A stretch of 64,000 nt of DNA, taken from positions 20,825,936 to 20,889,935 of the forward strand of contig NW_024881327.1 in NCBI RefSeq assembly GCF_018691265.1, written 5' to 3'. How positions within the stretch are numbered: position 1 is the stretch's first letter; every line of letters starts with the position of its first letter. This DNA comes from Tyto alba (taxonomy: Eukaryota > Chordata > Aves > Strigiformes > Tytonidae). Positions 10,301-25,200 of this stretch are shown in pieces. The notes beneath the pieces were generated by a model. The model saw only the letters and a program-made list of their open reading frames with translations, did no database searches and was not told the DNA's origin. Position numbers and translations under genes: made by a program.

Positions 10301-13300
10301 GCTGAGGTATATCTAAAAATGTGGTACTTGACAAGAAGGTTCATGGATTTTTAGACTAATAACATGGGTGACTGGTGGTGATGTGTTTGAAGATGACTGA
10401 CCTTTTCACTGTGAAAGATAAAGGTGACTTTGCCAGAAGTGCTTGCCTGGAAACCTTTCTATTGATGATGGATTAATCTTGGATGGTGGCTTGCAAATGT
10501 TCCACTAAAGGGTAATAGGACACTTATAATTGTTTATGATGAGTTACATTATCATTTTACCTCTTGTCCATCTTGACTCAGTTTAGCAGTTTAATTTTCT
10601 TTCTTCAGAAAACCTAGTGGGGCTTCCACATTTGACTCCTTCAATTCTATGAAGCATTCCCTTAGTCATGACTCACAGTATCATTTCAGAACATTATCTT
10701 AAATTATTTTCTAATACACAGCTGGGCATATTATCCTTAAAATGCTTTCTAGAATGATTGTTGGCACAGAATAAAACCAGATTGTGTTGTTCGCAATGGG
10801 TTGCCTCAAAGCTGTTTTGACTTTTTCTAAGTGTTTTGTCTTATTTTTAAGGTGAATTCATCTACCCAGTGAGTACTGAGACAAATTTCACTAAATAAAA
10901 CAGTTCTTAATATTTGCTCCTGGGTGTAGTTGAATACCATGAGACTAAGCAAGTATGTGAAGTTCTGATACTGTGTAACGTATATCCTTATGCATGAGCA
11001 ATCTATTTCCATGAAACTCTTCTTGGGCAATATTTAATGTGACATCAAGCACTCTGAATGAAATGTAATCATCTTCAAATATAGAAGTAGCAGGCAAAAT
11101 ATGACAAGTCGGTAAACTTATGTTCACATATTTTGGATAAGAAAGTATTTTTGATGTTTTGAACAACATTTTTAGTTTGGTAGATGCTATTTTAGAGGGG
11201 AAAAAAAAATAATTACCTTAAGAATAATGGAAAGAAAAAGTTTTCTCATAAGCTTTAGTGCTAAAATCTGGAGTATTGTAAATAGTTTGGGTAATGGAAA
11301 AATATGAAAGCTTTGAGTACAGCAAAAAGTGAAATATCTTGTTAGTTTTTATCAGGCTTTATCTATGCACAGATGCTTGCTTGCACCCCCTGCATAACAT
11401 AACACTCATATAAATATAGCAATGAAATAGTCTGTGGGCCATATCTCAGGCTGCCAAGGCCATTCAGCTGCCTTGCACCCTGCATTTGACCATCCAAGAA
11501 CTTCTTGTCCTGGGAAAGGAGTGAGCCACAGGCCAAATCAGTATTCTGATGGTAGATGTTTATTTTCAACTGGCATTTTGAGAGATTTGGTCTTCTCTTC
11601 CTGCCAGAGACTGGGAGGAAGCTGAGAAGAGTTTTGTGATCTGTGCAGTAAGTGCATTGCTTCTGAAAAGGATTATGCCTACTGTATATACTTAGCAGTT
11701 TGTGTCATGATGGGAGGCAAACTAAGGTATATTACTCTGATGTTGCTAAATGGGAAATTTATCAGGAAGGTAGGTGTTCTGATAGAACCCTTTGCTCACA
11801 CTAAAACTGTGTTCACAATAAGGAAATGTACCTACACTGTATTCTTAGTATGGGGAGTTTATACACACCTGACAGTGAAATAACTAACACTAAAAACTTC
11901 CTGTTTAGACTACAGTGTTATTCTCAAACAGCTTTTGGATCTACTTCTGACCCAACAGAAATCCATTTGAGTGTCAGTGTGTGAATTGCACTATAAACTA
12001 GAAACATTCTTAATAAGGATTACAAAAAGATAGATGCCAGGGAAAAGACCATTGCACTAATGAAGATGAGAAGCTTTAAGACCAAGGAAGCTGCCACTGC
12101 CTTTCACCTAAATCCATGAGCCTAGCATGTTCTATATGACATACCTAGAGGCTGAAAGCCAGACAGCAAGGGGCACCAAACAACAGAGGTGATAGTGAAA
12201 TTAAGCCTGGGTGACATTGTTTATATATTGGAGTGACTGGAAAAACAGTGCATTGAAAAATAAACTTCATTTGGTACCTTGTAGCAGCATTTTTCCTCAT
12301 GGTGTAGAAACCTGTATTTAAAATGTGGTGCAGGTAGGGTGTTTTGTGAGACTTTTCAGCAGAAAATGCTAATTTTTAAAAAGGTTTCTTCAACAAATTT
12401 TGTTCTTCAGGAAGTGTTTGAGTGGCAAGGAAGAAAGTCTGAGTGCCAAGGTAGCACTACAGTCAGAAATAAAGTAACGGTGGCTGAGGATATTAATCTC
12501 ATTTAAAGGTGTGTCAGGGATTCTGGATTTTCAGGGTCAAGTCATTCCTTCTGGAGATGTGTAATGATTTGTACAGGGAAGGACAGTTCCAGGAGGGGAC
12601 ATGGGAGAAACCCTAGCCACTGTGGTGCATAGTGTCATCCTCCTTTGTGGAAGGCACAGGTTGCGGTCCTGGGTGATGCAAAAAGTGAAGGAAGGCAACT
12701 TCTCTCCATTTCTTCTGATTTAAATCCCCTTTCCTCAAAAGACTGAAAGTCTGTCTTACGCTTGTGCTCAGTGAGAAGTTTTAGAATATGAAATACATAG
12801 ACATGACCTTGAATGTTAATGTTTGACAGCATCTGCAGTTACTGTGAGGATTAGAATGAAAAATTACTTCTCATGTCCTCTGCAGTATTGCTTTTAAGCA
12901 GAAAATTGTCAATTTTTCTAGACATACTTTTCATATCCACCTGGCTTGTAATATTGTACTTGATAACACATACTGAAACATCTATCAGGTTTATTAGGAC
13001 CTTGGTTGGTTTCAAACAAATACAACTAAATATTTATACTTCTTGCATATAAAAAATGGTACAACGTGTGCACTATAATACCATAGCTGCTTTGTTGTTC
13101 ATCAGTTCTTTCTGTGCTTGGAAGTCTGGGCATTTCTTGAACATGCTGTAACTCATCGCTATTCTATATTGGTACAAATTCCTGAAAGTCAAGCAAGCAT
13201 GCTTTTTAAACAGAAACCTTGGCAACAAGAAGAAAAGAAAAAAAATCCAAAGGGCTTATTTATCTAAAGATTGACAGAGGCTACAAGTTGAGAGGTGAAT

Positions 13301-15570
13301 CAAGTAAGCTGGATAATGTCCAGAAAGTGAGATTAAGAAGAAAGGAAAGAATCTTAGGCTCAGGCAGCAGAATGATAGAGTAATTTTCTAGGACTTAATA
13401 GTGTGACACCAGTGAGCCTTTTAGTCCTGTCTGCCAGTGTATTTATTTCCTTTCTAACTTAAGTTCAGTTTGCTTTACTTTTAATGCTGTCCCCAGCAAA
13501 AGAATGTCACCTCTTGCAAGTAGATCTATGTTCCAGAACAATGCAAGTTTTTATACATGAACTGAACAGTTTTCAAAGTCAGGAGAATGCAAAACAAACA
13601 GGTTCTTTAGAATATACTTGAACTGCTGTTGATCACTAAATAGTTGCAGCCAGATCCTTTGCTGATGTAAATAGACATAACCTACATTGATTCCAATAGG
13701 GCTGTGTTGAGCCTTTACAATACAGTAAGATATTGGGTAGGGAGCTGTTACCATCCTATTTTCAGGTTTTGTTCTAAAGAAGTCTTGCAAAATTTTCTCT
13801 TGTGTGGCTGTTATACCATTGTTTGCAACAGGCTTTAGATACTGGATATATGCAATTGTTTTAATTCTCCTCTGATCAGTAAGTATTGTCAGCTGGGTCA
13901 ATACTGCCAGTCATTTGAAATGAGGTTCTTCATTTACTAGAGCATCCATGAAGTTGTAGATCACCAGAGCCCCTAGGAAAGCTGTTTCCTGTGTTTTTAT
14001 TCCTAGGTCCAGCACAGAGTCAGTAGCTAATATCTGCTCAGAAAATACGGAACAGAAGATGTCCCAGATCTAGGACTGAAGAGAAAACAAACGTTAGGTT
14101 TCTAGTGTTCATGTTGGCAGCTTAGTCCTGTGTGGTAGACAGGTCAGAGTTAAAATTTGTTGACAAAGGTGGCACTATATTATGGTTGCCTGAAGGCTTA
14201 CTTCATCGCTTTCTTCAGGAGAAATAAAAGCCTTTGCAAGTAGGGAGAAGTTTACAGTAAATATGGTTACTTCTATTGAAAAAAACAGGGGTCTGAAGTT
14301 CATTAACTTTTTGGCTTTGCCAATACAGAGACATTGATTCAGTCACAGGATCATCTCCTGCTTTCCCCATTAGGGGATATTATTCAGGATATGTAATGAG
14401 TATGAGAAGAGTGACAAAATTAAAGGTATCACTCCTAATTTATTTGAATACATTTGCAAGCTAAAAAATTTATAATTTTCTTCACCTACATTAAAGTAAT
14501 AAAAATTCCAAAGTCTTCTATTTCTACGATGTTGATTTACATACACTAATTTTATGGTTTTGCTATATGTAGTGTTTTCCTTGTATTTTAGTCAAAAACT
14601 AAAAAGATGAGAAAAATAATGATGGAGGTAACTCTCTTGCCCTCTCACCTTTTTTTCTAGTGTAAAAGCATTTGAAGCAAGAAAATTACTGTTTTCTTTT
14701 AGTCATCTTAACTTGTATGTTTTTAAACATTTAGCTGAATTTCTTTATTGAGGGGTTTGAAGACCTCTAGGTGGTGGACACTCTAAGGCAAAGAATGTTA
14801 ATGAGTTCAGGCATTTGTACTCACAGCAATGTCCACTGATCAGAAGCTGTTCTAGGCAAAGTTATCTTGGACCCAGCACTTCTGACAGAATTGTCAACAG
14901 AAGCCCTCATTTCAGCACCTCTTAACATACTTGGCTAATGAAACTCCAGCACTATATAACTTATTCCCTCTTTCAGTCTGCATAAAGCTCTGAGAAGCAG
15001 AGAATACTATATTCTAGATCACGTTTCTAATTCTTACCTTCTGACAGGCACTGGAAGGAGTATTTATTTTTCTACTTTAGGCCACCAGAGCAGTACAATA
15101 CAAATGGGTTACAGCAAAATGTCAGGCTTCCTTGGAGCAGATGTTCACCCTTGATTTCAAAGGAACTATTATACCTTGTTCCTGATGGAATATGACTGAC
15201 TACATTTAATGTCTAAACTTGAATATACAGAGATAACCTGCCTTTCTGCGCCAATTCCTTTTAGTCTGCTGCAGTGTTGCATGGTCTGTACTAACTCTGC
15301 TTAAATACATGCTTGTTAACATAGGGTGTTTCAGTTTCCTATTAGCACTGTGTAAAGGTCTGCGACTAAGGCTCATGGTTTTCTAACAATATTATCAGTG
15401 AATCCATTATGTATAATGTAAGGGGAAGCCTGAACCTGGATTTCATTATAAGTGGTACACTTGGTGCTCTTCTTTAATCACTCATAGATGTGAACAAGTG
15501 AAAGCCTATTAAAAGGAAGGTAGATTGGCCTGAGCTCTTTGAAATGTATGATGTGAAGTCTTACTCATTC
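7331..15570. other. intergenic DNA, nothing recognised
   Basis: No exon with a recognisable product and no clear transposon was identified. The first 600 bp (about 7390-7920 in particular) are more C/T-rich than what follows and abut the tandem array, so they may be the array's flank or part of another unclassified repeat. The longest open frame (minus strand, 13551-13901) shows no splice signals and no family resemblance. Confidence 0.4.
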
Positions 15571-15576
15571 TTTGTA

Positions 15577-16290
15577 GAATCATAAAATAGTTAAGGATGA
15601 AGGAAGGGACATCTGGTGACTGTTTAATCAATTCTCTGCACAAAGGAGGGTCATGTAGAGCAACTTGCTATGGGTCATGTCCGATCTGGCTGAATATCTT
15701 CAGGGATGAAGACTACAGCCTCTGAGCAACCTGTTCCCCTGTTTCATCACCCTAGAAGTAAAAACTTTTTTGTTTAAACAGTTTCCAGAATTTCAGTTTG
15801 TCAATTGCCTCATCTTTTCACTGGGTACCACTGAGAAGAGCCTGGCTCAGACTCTGTACACCCTCCCACACACGCAGATCTGCCCTGATTGTTCTCTTCT
15901 CCAGGCTGAACAATTACAGTGCTTTCAGCCTCTCATATGAAAAATATTCCAATCCCTTACTTGCTTTCACTGGTCTTGCTTTAGTATGTCTATATATCCT
16001 GTACACGGGGAGCCCACAATTGTACACAGTAATCCAGATATGGTCTCATCAGTGCTGGGTGTAGGGAAAGAACTGTCTCCATCAGCTTGCTGGATAATGC
16101 AACCGAAGATGTTGGCTTTCTTGCAGCACAGGTGCATTTTTGGCTTGTATTCAACTTGTTTCCTATGAGGACCATCAGGTTTTACTGTGCTGTGCCACTT
16201 TCTGTCCAAGCAGACTCTCGTGTGTTTGGGTACATAAGGTTATTCCTCCTCAGGTGCAGTATTTTTTGTACTTCCCTTGGAATGTGTTGG
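15577..16290 (-). mobile_element. CR1 LINE, 3' part, minus orientation, decayed
   Basis: Read on the minus strand this is the 3' region of a CR1 non-LTR retrotransposon. At its 3' end (left edge) the + strand reads tagaatcataaaatagtt, the reverse complement of the CR1 tail motif. A minus-strand frame at 15990-16175 contains HPALMRPYLDYCVQLWAP, which corresponds to the C-terminal part of the CR1 reverse transcriptase ORF. Stops and frame changes break the frame, so it is a dead copy. The right limit is approximate: similarity fades after the stretch ggttattcctcctcaggtgc near 16240. CR1 is the dominant LINE family of birds and supports the assignment of the window. Confidence 0.85.
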
Positions 16291-19200
16291 TTTGTCAGGA
16301 TTAGTCTTACAAAGTACTTCTGCTAAAAACCTCTGCTTTTCTTTGAATTTACGTTAGGCTTCATTGGAAGAAGGGCTTGCATTTAGGCAAAACTGAGAAT
16401 TGGAAAAATAGATCATGGCCTTGCCAACTCTAAATACCACAATCTTTAAATCAAAGCTTGTGGGTAAGTACACATGTAGAATGAGTTTATACAGAATTAT
16501 AAACAGTCATTTTGTCCTAATTTTGCCATGCATTTGCCTATTACTTCCTAGAAAATACAGTTTTCAGGTTAGGACTGGTGGTTTTGTACTAAGTGTCTCT
16601 TCCAGATTTTATTTTCTGAAATTTTATTTGTGCAGTGCTGCAAGTAGGTGGCATTGGTGGTATGTGCTGTTGGAGTCTTGCCTTGACAGTGACAAAATCC
16701 ATTCAAATGATGATCTTTGACTGCTTCTGTCAGACCCATATTATGGGGTTTTGGCTTCTGCAAGGGTTATATTTATCCAAACACCACCCTTAAAATTTCC
16801 TAACCAAACACCCAGATGTCCTCTTTAGGATATCTAAAATCAGTTTCTCATGTAGGGTGTCTGCTTCCAAACAGACAAATCTTTGAAGAACTAAAAATAC
16901 ACTTGTTGGGTATGCCCTAAGTATTCTTTCCTGTTATGATTGTCCAGAGATCAGTTTCCTGTCTTATAGTGCGTTAAATTATGCTAACTTACTAAAAACG
17001 TTCCTCAGAGTTCTGTGTAATCATGTTTTCTTTCCAAGCTGCTAGTGGAATGATGTATTTTGTATTTAGACTTTTTCCTTCAGAACAGCTGTTTTTTTCA
17101 TGCAGCTCTTAGTCCTGACATTAGGCTATGCTTCTAGTCTGAATTATTAGTTGGAGTGTCACTGTTCTTCTATCTTCAATCACCACATTTGTACTTAGGC
17201 CTGCTGAAGATTGTTCTTGTGTACCTGCACCTATAGAGGCTTTTTTCCCTTTTACTAATGCTCGGCACAGGGTAGTGTTTCATTTGCCTAGTACCAAAAA
17301 GTTTGGAAGTTGCTTTATAGAGATAAGTGAAAGCATTCTTTGTCTGTCATTGCAAGAGCATCTGTAGTATCAAAATGAAAGTTAACGGTTCAAAAGCCAG
17401 CTAGTTAAGCAGGTTTAATTTGCCACAACATATGTATTTGTTGTAACGACAGATTTGCACAGGAATTTTGAGTAGAGGGAGAAGACTTAATATGGCTGCA
17501 TTGTTGTAAAGAAATGAGATGGCTATTCTTATTGAGGGCCCTAAATCCTTTTCAGTGGGTTACACGTTGACAAAAATATGAAAAGTTTGGTTAAGTAGTT
17601 ATTCCTGTGGGAAAACTTGCTGATCAGTTAAATGCATCCCCACTTACTGCAGTCCAACAAAAATCTGTAAAATACTGTACAAACTGCAAAGAAATTGATT
17701 GTTACATGGCTCTGTCATCTGCAGACACACAGGGTCTCATAACCTCTGAGAGAGTATCTTTTCTAGGCATTCTGAAGTGAAAAATATCAATGGTGCTAAG
17801 AAAATTGAAATGTTCAAGCAGTGTTTTAGATGCAGAGGAAAAAGCTTTTGCATTTTTAACAAGCTAGTGGGCTAGATTTACTTTAGTTTTAAGCCCATTT
17901 GCAGCATAAGGCTTACTATGGTGCTTTTCCAAAGTGGACTAACTTAAAGGTGCTATGCTTTGAAGTTAAGGATAACTTTGTTCCATCCCTCTTGATGGTC
18001 TGTGGTGGGAGAAGGGTTTGTTATAGCACAATAAGGTTGATAGTGAATAAAGGTAATGGCTGGGGTCTCTCTTAGCGTGTCCCAGGAGCTTGCCCAGGAT
18101 GACTGCATGCATCCCCCACCACACTCGTTGGTACTAGTTCACTGCTCCTGGTGCACTGAGGCAGCGCTGAACGCCTGCAGGGGCTCTGATACAGTTGTAT
18201 GCTCTGCAGTGTCCTGAACCTTCTTTCCATTCGGCATGCTCAGTTGCCCCTTTGTGAAGGAAGAGCCTGTCTTCCACTCTCTTTCCAAAGGAATCTGCTT
18301 TAGTCTTTTTAAGGGATACAAACATAACGGCTCATGCAAGAAATAAAAAGGTATGTCAAAAGCAAAAAAAACCCCATAACACGTCAAACCCTGGAAGATG
18401 ATACATCTGGATGTGTACATTGCAGTAAAAACCGACTTGTATCCAACAGTGTCTTTAATGCCTACCTTGTTTGATTGTCTTTTTTACTGAACCTGAATAG
18501 CCACTGCATTGCATTAGCTTTCCCATTCAATATCATTTGACTTGATCTAAGTGAACACTTCTGCCATAATTTATGTGCATTCCTTAAACTAGCATTTGAA
18601 AGTAAATTCATATGGATGACTGATTTAAGCTGATAGCTTAATGACTTCCCATGATTAAATTAATGAATTTATTATGCAGTGAAATAAGGAATATAATGTG
18701 AATGCTGAAGTGTCACAGTCAAATTCTGTTTTTGCTTGATTCCAGCTACAAGAGCAGGATTTGTACTAGGGTACTGAATAACAAGTGTGTGCAGAGGAAT
18801 GCCCAGGTCTGCCCTGTGTTCTGTGCAGTGTCATCACTATTTCCTATTTCACAGTTATGAAGTCTGCTTTTTATCTTGGCAAATAAACATTTGGCTGGCT
18901 TTCATTACTTATGTGTATCACAGCCCTTATACTTTTGCATAAATCATTAAGATTAATTTTTAATGTAACCTAGATAAAAAGAATCTCGTTGTACATTGTA
19001 AGAAATTTCATTTTAACTTCCTATTTCATGAATACCTGTATTCATAAGCTACACGAATATAACACTGATGCTTGTCACACTCATTGCTTTCATGATTTCA
19101 AAGACAAGTTTGGAAAGGTATGCATGAGAAACCTACTGCTGAGACCTGGGGTAGCAAGTTTCCCATAGCATTCCTAGAATAACAGAGGAAGAAATATGCA

Positions 19201-22200
19201 AATCACTTCAAACCCAGACACTTTGGGCACAGCTTACAAATTAGTCTTTTCGGCATAAATCCTAGTTCAATAGCTTAATTATTCAACTGTAGTTTTGCAC
19301 TCCTGCTACAAAAGGAAGGAATTTCAAGCACATTGTTTGTGAGCTGCTTACATGCCCTCCCCTATGAACCCTGGACCTTTTTCTTAACTGCAGCAAAGCA
19401 GGCTGAGAACATACCACAGAGCACTATGCTGGAATAGTTTTTTAAATGTTAATGAATAATATGATCACTTTATTAGAGAACCCTTCTGTGATGTGTTTCC
19501 AGGCACTGTACAGGAATGTATTTGTGCACACAATGTTTTATTTGCTTAAGAGAACAAATCACTTTTTTTGATATCCTTTGACCTCCCTTTTTCCCCTTCT
19601 CAACTTTTAAAGTTGTGGATGTAAAACTTCTTGGAGCAAGGCAGGGTAACTGACAAAGAACAGTGTTATAGTGTCTAATATAAGTATTTTTTAAAGAGCC
19701 ATGATCTATTCTGTATCCAAATGATTAAGGAGAATGTTTCTGTGCAGCAGCATTAATCATTCCTTCAATTATGTTCCTGAACTGCTTTCAGAGCTCTGAT
19801 ATCTCATTTCTTCATCTCATATTACGTGTGACAGGAATGAAAAGTGGCTGTAATTATATAAAGTGGGCACTACTTCCCATTTTAGTTCACGGGATATATA
19901 AAACCACAATCCCATTTGTCAGTAACAAAATCTGGGTAACTTTCTCACTTATGGAGATGATACAACAGAATTGATGGGAATAATTCTGGTGTTTTTCCTT
20001 AAAACAGTTGGCAACTTGAAAAAAAGGTGCTGTAAATCAAAACTGCTCATCCCAGCAGCTGTAAATTGCATGACTAGCACTTACTCAGCAAATGACTTCC
20101 TGTGGACCTCGCTGACCTTGTCAATATTGTGAAGAGCATGGCTTCAGATGGCGAGAAATTGCTTCTGAGTAGTTGCTCTGAGAAAGTACAAACAGGCATC
20201 TCTGTAACAGGAGGCATGAGAATTTAAAAACATATGAGTAGTTTTAAAACAACAGGGAAAACATAAAAAAAAAAAATTCTGTATATTTAGTGTTCCTGAT
20301 TCACAGCTTTCTTGCTTGTCTCACTGTTTTGTGTTTAAGGCTGTATATTCAAGAATCATTATTTTTTTAAAACAATTTCAGCTTGTTTGGAGGGAAGGTT
20401 ATTTGCTGTCATATTAATGTAAGAGCTTCCAATTTTCAACTTAATTTGACTAACATGCAAAAGTAATAAGGCTTTCTTACCTCAACATTTTGCTCTTGAT
20501 GTAAGGTCAATTTAAGGACAAGTTCAGGTTTTCTGGGAATCCAAACCATCTGTGCATAATGATTGCAACTGGCAATAATGGTGAAATGTGCTGCTCTGCA
20601 GTAACTTCTTTTTTGTACTTATTTAACTTATAGTGAAAAAATACCTATTGAAAAGACACTATTTCAAAGCATAATACTCAATTTTCAATCCCTAGATTAT
20701 GTGGGATTTATCCTTTATTTTGCTGATAACTATTTGTAGCAAAAATCGTTCAGAAGAAGATTTGACCCTCTAAATTCATAAAAAATGAGGGAAGCAAACT
20801 ATTTTTTTGCAATTCACCTCTGACTTGAGCTACAAGGTAGACAAGTTACAGAATTGTGATGTGAATTGTCTTGCTTCTTGATCAAAGTTATTTTATTTGC
20901 AATTTGAAGGATTTGTTGTCTCTTCCCTATTGTTTCTGGACTATCTAAAGTAATTGTGCTTGGCAACAGAAATGATTTGGAGGTTAAACAGTGTAGCTCA
21001 AAGAAGCACCATTTGATTCAGTTTTGCTATGTGCTTAGGTATATCCAGCTACTCTAACCTCAGTGAACCAGTGCAGTGCTCTTGCATGCCTTGAAGTGGT
21101 TTTGGATTTAAGGACTATCGATCTTGCCCTCTGGATCTTTTGCATTTTTTTTTGAAATTTTGCACTTGAATCTTTCAGGTAGCACTAGCACTATGGTAAT
21201 GCCCAGAGTTTAAGGTTGTCAGGAGCTATATAAATTCAGATACTGTATGTGCTGAAGGACTTAAAATTTAATCCACACAATACCCAACTGTCTGTAACAG
21301 CCATTTCAATAGAATGAGAGAGAATAGAGAAAATAGCAATACAATAATCTGCTTATGGAAGCTGTTAAGGCTAGGAATTTCATGGTCAGTTCATTTTCAA
21401 CACAGGAGGCAAAAATCTCATAGGAAGAATGGATCTGAAAAACTAGTGAGTCTAGGTTGTTGATTCCTGATTGCATGCACAAATACAGCTGATAATATGC
21501 AGTATATTTTAGCTGCAGATGCCCAAGTTTTCTCAGAAAATGAAAACCAAGTTTCACCTCTACCTGTAGGATCGAGAAAAAAATAAAAGTAATGAAAGAG
21601 CCTGCCCAAGCTTACACTGTATGGGGATGTCAAAGGATAGAATTCCTTTTGATTTGCATACTGATTATTTGCAACAAAGTTTGCTCTTACTCTTAACTGA
21701 AATCAAGCGAGTAACATGAAATTTCCTGCTGACATTGTTTGGGACAAAAGTATTAAGCCAAAATTATTCACCACCACTCCCTTAGATTCATGTTATCTTA
21801 AATACAGAAATCTGTCTTGAAATCTAAGCCTCCAAAAGTTCGACAACCTATACCGCAAATTCAAAATAACTTACTACCTTGTGTTAATCAATCGCATAAC
21901 TTGCTTTGAAGAGAAGTTTAAGTGTCCAGATTCCAATACCAGTGTTCCTACACTGGGGACTTTAATAGTTGTTCTGCCTGCTTCTACAAATAAGCACAAG
22001 AATTAAGACCGGAAAAACAGGTCAAAGGCATTTTAGTAAGGTGTATAGCCTCATGGATACTTTTACAAGCAAAGTAGGCAGATAGAAGAGGTGCTTAACT
22101 GAATCGGGAGGGGAATGCTCAGATGCTTTGTCAGTTGCCAAAAAGGTCTCAAGTGCATGTAGCTTTCTGGTTTTTGCAAAATTTTAATTAATCAGCTACC

Positions 22201-25200
22201 AGAAAAAATGACATGATAAATAGTTTTTATGGGCAGTCTTGGGGAAGGTTAAGGTGCTTATCTTAGGAGTAATAAGCCATGTTTGTCAGGTATCTCACCA
22301 CTGTCATAATGATGCAGCTTTGAATTTTGAAGAAATTACTCTGTTATAAAGCTGTTAAAATGCAGTTAGGTCCATATGTTACTCCTTATGTTATTTAGAT
22401 CAAATTCTGGTAAATTCAGTAGCAGCAGCAGCAGGCTGATGAGTAGTGATCACAGTACACGTACCAGATGGTATAAGGCTGTAGCCTTGGCTTTTTGGTA
22501 GCTACAACTGAATAAAAGGATTCATTTGATGTGTATTAAATGTTCAATTACTAAGAATATGAGCATGGAATTTCTTTATAACTAATTTTAGTTCAACAAA
22601 TTGAATTGTGCCAGCCATGTATCACTGATCCTGAACCAGTTGCAGGATCAGTCTTTAGGTTAAACGATTTACTTAAGAAACTTTGGACTTCATAAACTAC
22701 ATTATGGGTTTGTAGCTATCCCTAAATAAAATCTATCCGGTGCGTTTGTATTTTGGAGACAGTTAATGCTGACATCTGGTGGCGGCTTTTTGCCTGTACA
22801 AAAAACTGACAAATTTGATGGCTTGATGGATAGGTGTGACTGCTAACCTTATACTTCGATGCTGCCTTTTCAGAATCTAATAATATGACATTTCTTGTCA
22901 TATACATCTTTATTGTGGTGGGAAAAAACTAGCACCAATAACAATTCTATGCTTTTCAAATGATTTTATTGTTTTGAGTAGAAAAGCTAAATTGGTGATT
23001 TAATGCACTTCCCCTAACTTTCTTATAATTAAAGTGACTAAAATATAATATTTCCCATAGTTTTGTTATTAGATCAAATGCTAAATAATGCAGTGTACAA
23101 AAATCTTAAAAATTTTCTGGATACTTTATTTTTGTATCATTCTGTTTTTATTTCAGCTATTAGCCATAATAAAGCAGTAAGTAATAGTCACATGTCTCAA
23201 AAGCTAAAGGAAATTCAATGAACCTGTTCTGTATTTACTTATGTATTTGGCTATGTCATACTGTATGCAATCAAATCTGCTGTCTTTGCTGCCTCCTGTG
23301 GTTTCTACAAATTAAAACTCTATTTTTTGTTTCAGTGTTTTAAATGAAGGGTTTTTTCAATACTGTTATAAGAATGAATTCAGAACAGAAGAGGTGCATA
23401 GTATCTACTATCTCTTTACAAAGTACAGTTAGGGAGATCACTTCCAAAGTAGACACTTCAGTTGCATAGTTTGGGGGATACAAATAATTTTTTTCAAGTC
23501 ACTTTGGTGGATTCTGTATACACATGCACCTGTTTTCATAAGAGCTGCAGATATTGGGCAGATATATTAAAGGTGCTGAACTTCACTTGAGGAGAAATTA
23601 ATTTGATTTATGGTCATATTTATGTAGATAGATGACCCCCATTTTACAGAGGGTTTCCCACTGTGGTCAGGAGCAGCCTGGCACAAAGAATATCTTACAA
23701 CACCTAATTTCTATAATTAAAAGGGAAAGTCAATGGGAGGTCACTTTTAGGCAACCCAGGATATGTGCTTTACTTCCCCAGTAGGCATTATGTTTGATGT
23801 AAGCCATCCATGCTGCACTGAAGTAGGTTACTTAGATATACTGAAGCTTCATTTCTCACCTAAATTTCTGGATGTCCAAATAGTTGAAGCTATTAGATAG
23901 ACAGATACAGTGTCAGAATTATAATTGTGGACTCAAATATTTGGAAAATTAATACAAAATTCCTGACTGGTTTTGCTTATTGGATTGGCCACCATTAGAA
24001 CAAAGATGTAAAATGATCCTACTGCCTAAGATAAAACCTTCAGAAGTTCAGCATATGTAGTAAACTGGTGATAATCTTGCATGCAACTAGTTTCTCAGAA
24101 TCCCATGTTAACATATGGACATGATCAGAACAAGTATAAACATGGGAGCCCAGCATTGCAAAGAAATTGCTCAAAGGTGAAGGTACAGAAAAAGGCAGTA
24201 TTCCAAAGGGAGGGGGCCCAAGGAAACTAGAACACAGGTCTGGTGTTTTGGCTAAATACCTGTTCTGGGGTTTCTTTCTTTATCTTCAGTACTTATATTG
24301 TCTTATGTAAGAGCAACGAGCTGCAGGCTCGTGAAACCCACGGTGTTCTCAAATCTTTTGGCGTATAAGAAACACACAGAAACTGCTACTTCAGAGGCTT
24401 CTAGGCAGTCCAGGAAACAGTGCTTGTGAACCTCCTTTTTTTCACTGTGATATTGCTTCTACAGACTGCAATGCTACAACACTGATATAACCATTTTTCC
24501 CAGAACTTTTCAAATCTCTTCTCATAATTTCCTGTTGCTGTCTGTCTCCTTATCTTTCCTTTCTCCTTAAGCGACTTGCAAATGAGTGGCTCTGCTTTCA
24601 TCATCAAATAGCCAGAAGACAGAATTGAAACCTTAACAAAAAATTAATAAACTAAATCTGTGCATTGAGAACTTTTTTTCATCCTATCTTCACATCCAGG
24701 AAAATATCAGAGTGCTATTTTTTTACTTGTTTTATATTGATCAAATTATGAGAATTCTGTAAATTTGTCTTTAAAAGGCAAGTTTAGGCTAAGCATAATA
24801 TGAATAACATGATTACAACTAATAAGCTAATATGTTTACATTTTCCTTTCTGGAGAAATAGCAGTATAGGTATGGTCATGCAAATGTCAAAAATATTAAC
24901 ATTTCCATTCTCACTCATGTTAAAATAGGTTGAGATGGAAATGAGAACCCACAGAAAGATTTCTGCATCTGAAGAGAATGGGAAACTACCTCAGGCTACG
25001 GGTAAAGATTTGATACAGAAATGGTTACTTTGTCTTGTGGTATGCAGCCTGACCTTTTAGTCCTAAACTTTTTTTTTTTTTGAGAGGTTTCTGGTGTAGA
25101 CCTAAGATTATGTGATTATATATATTGGATATTTTTTTCTGTGAACTTGGAGAGATATTGACATGTTTTTAAAAAATCCAACTCTAAAACGGGTTACCCC

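Noticed and set aside
13551..13901. 116-codon minus-strand frame
   Set aside because: No recognised family, no splice signals and no promoter nearby. Its length is within what chance allows in 64 kb.
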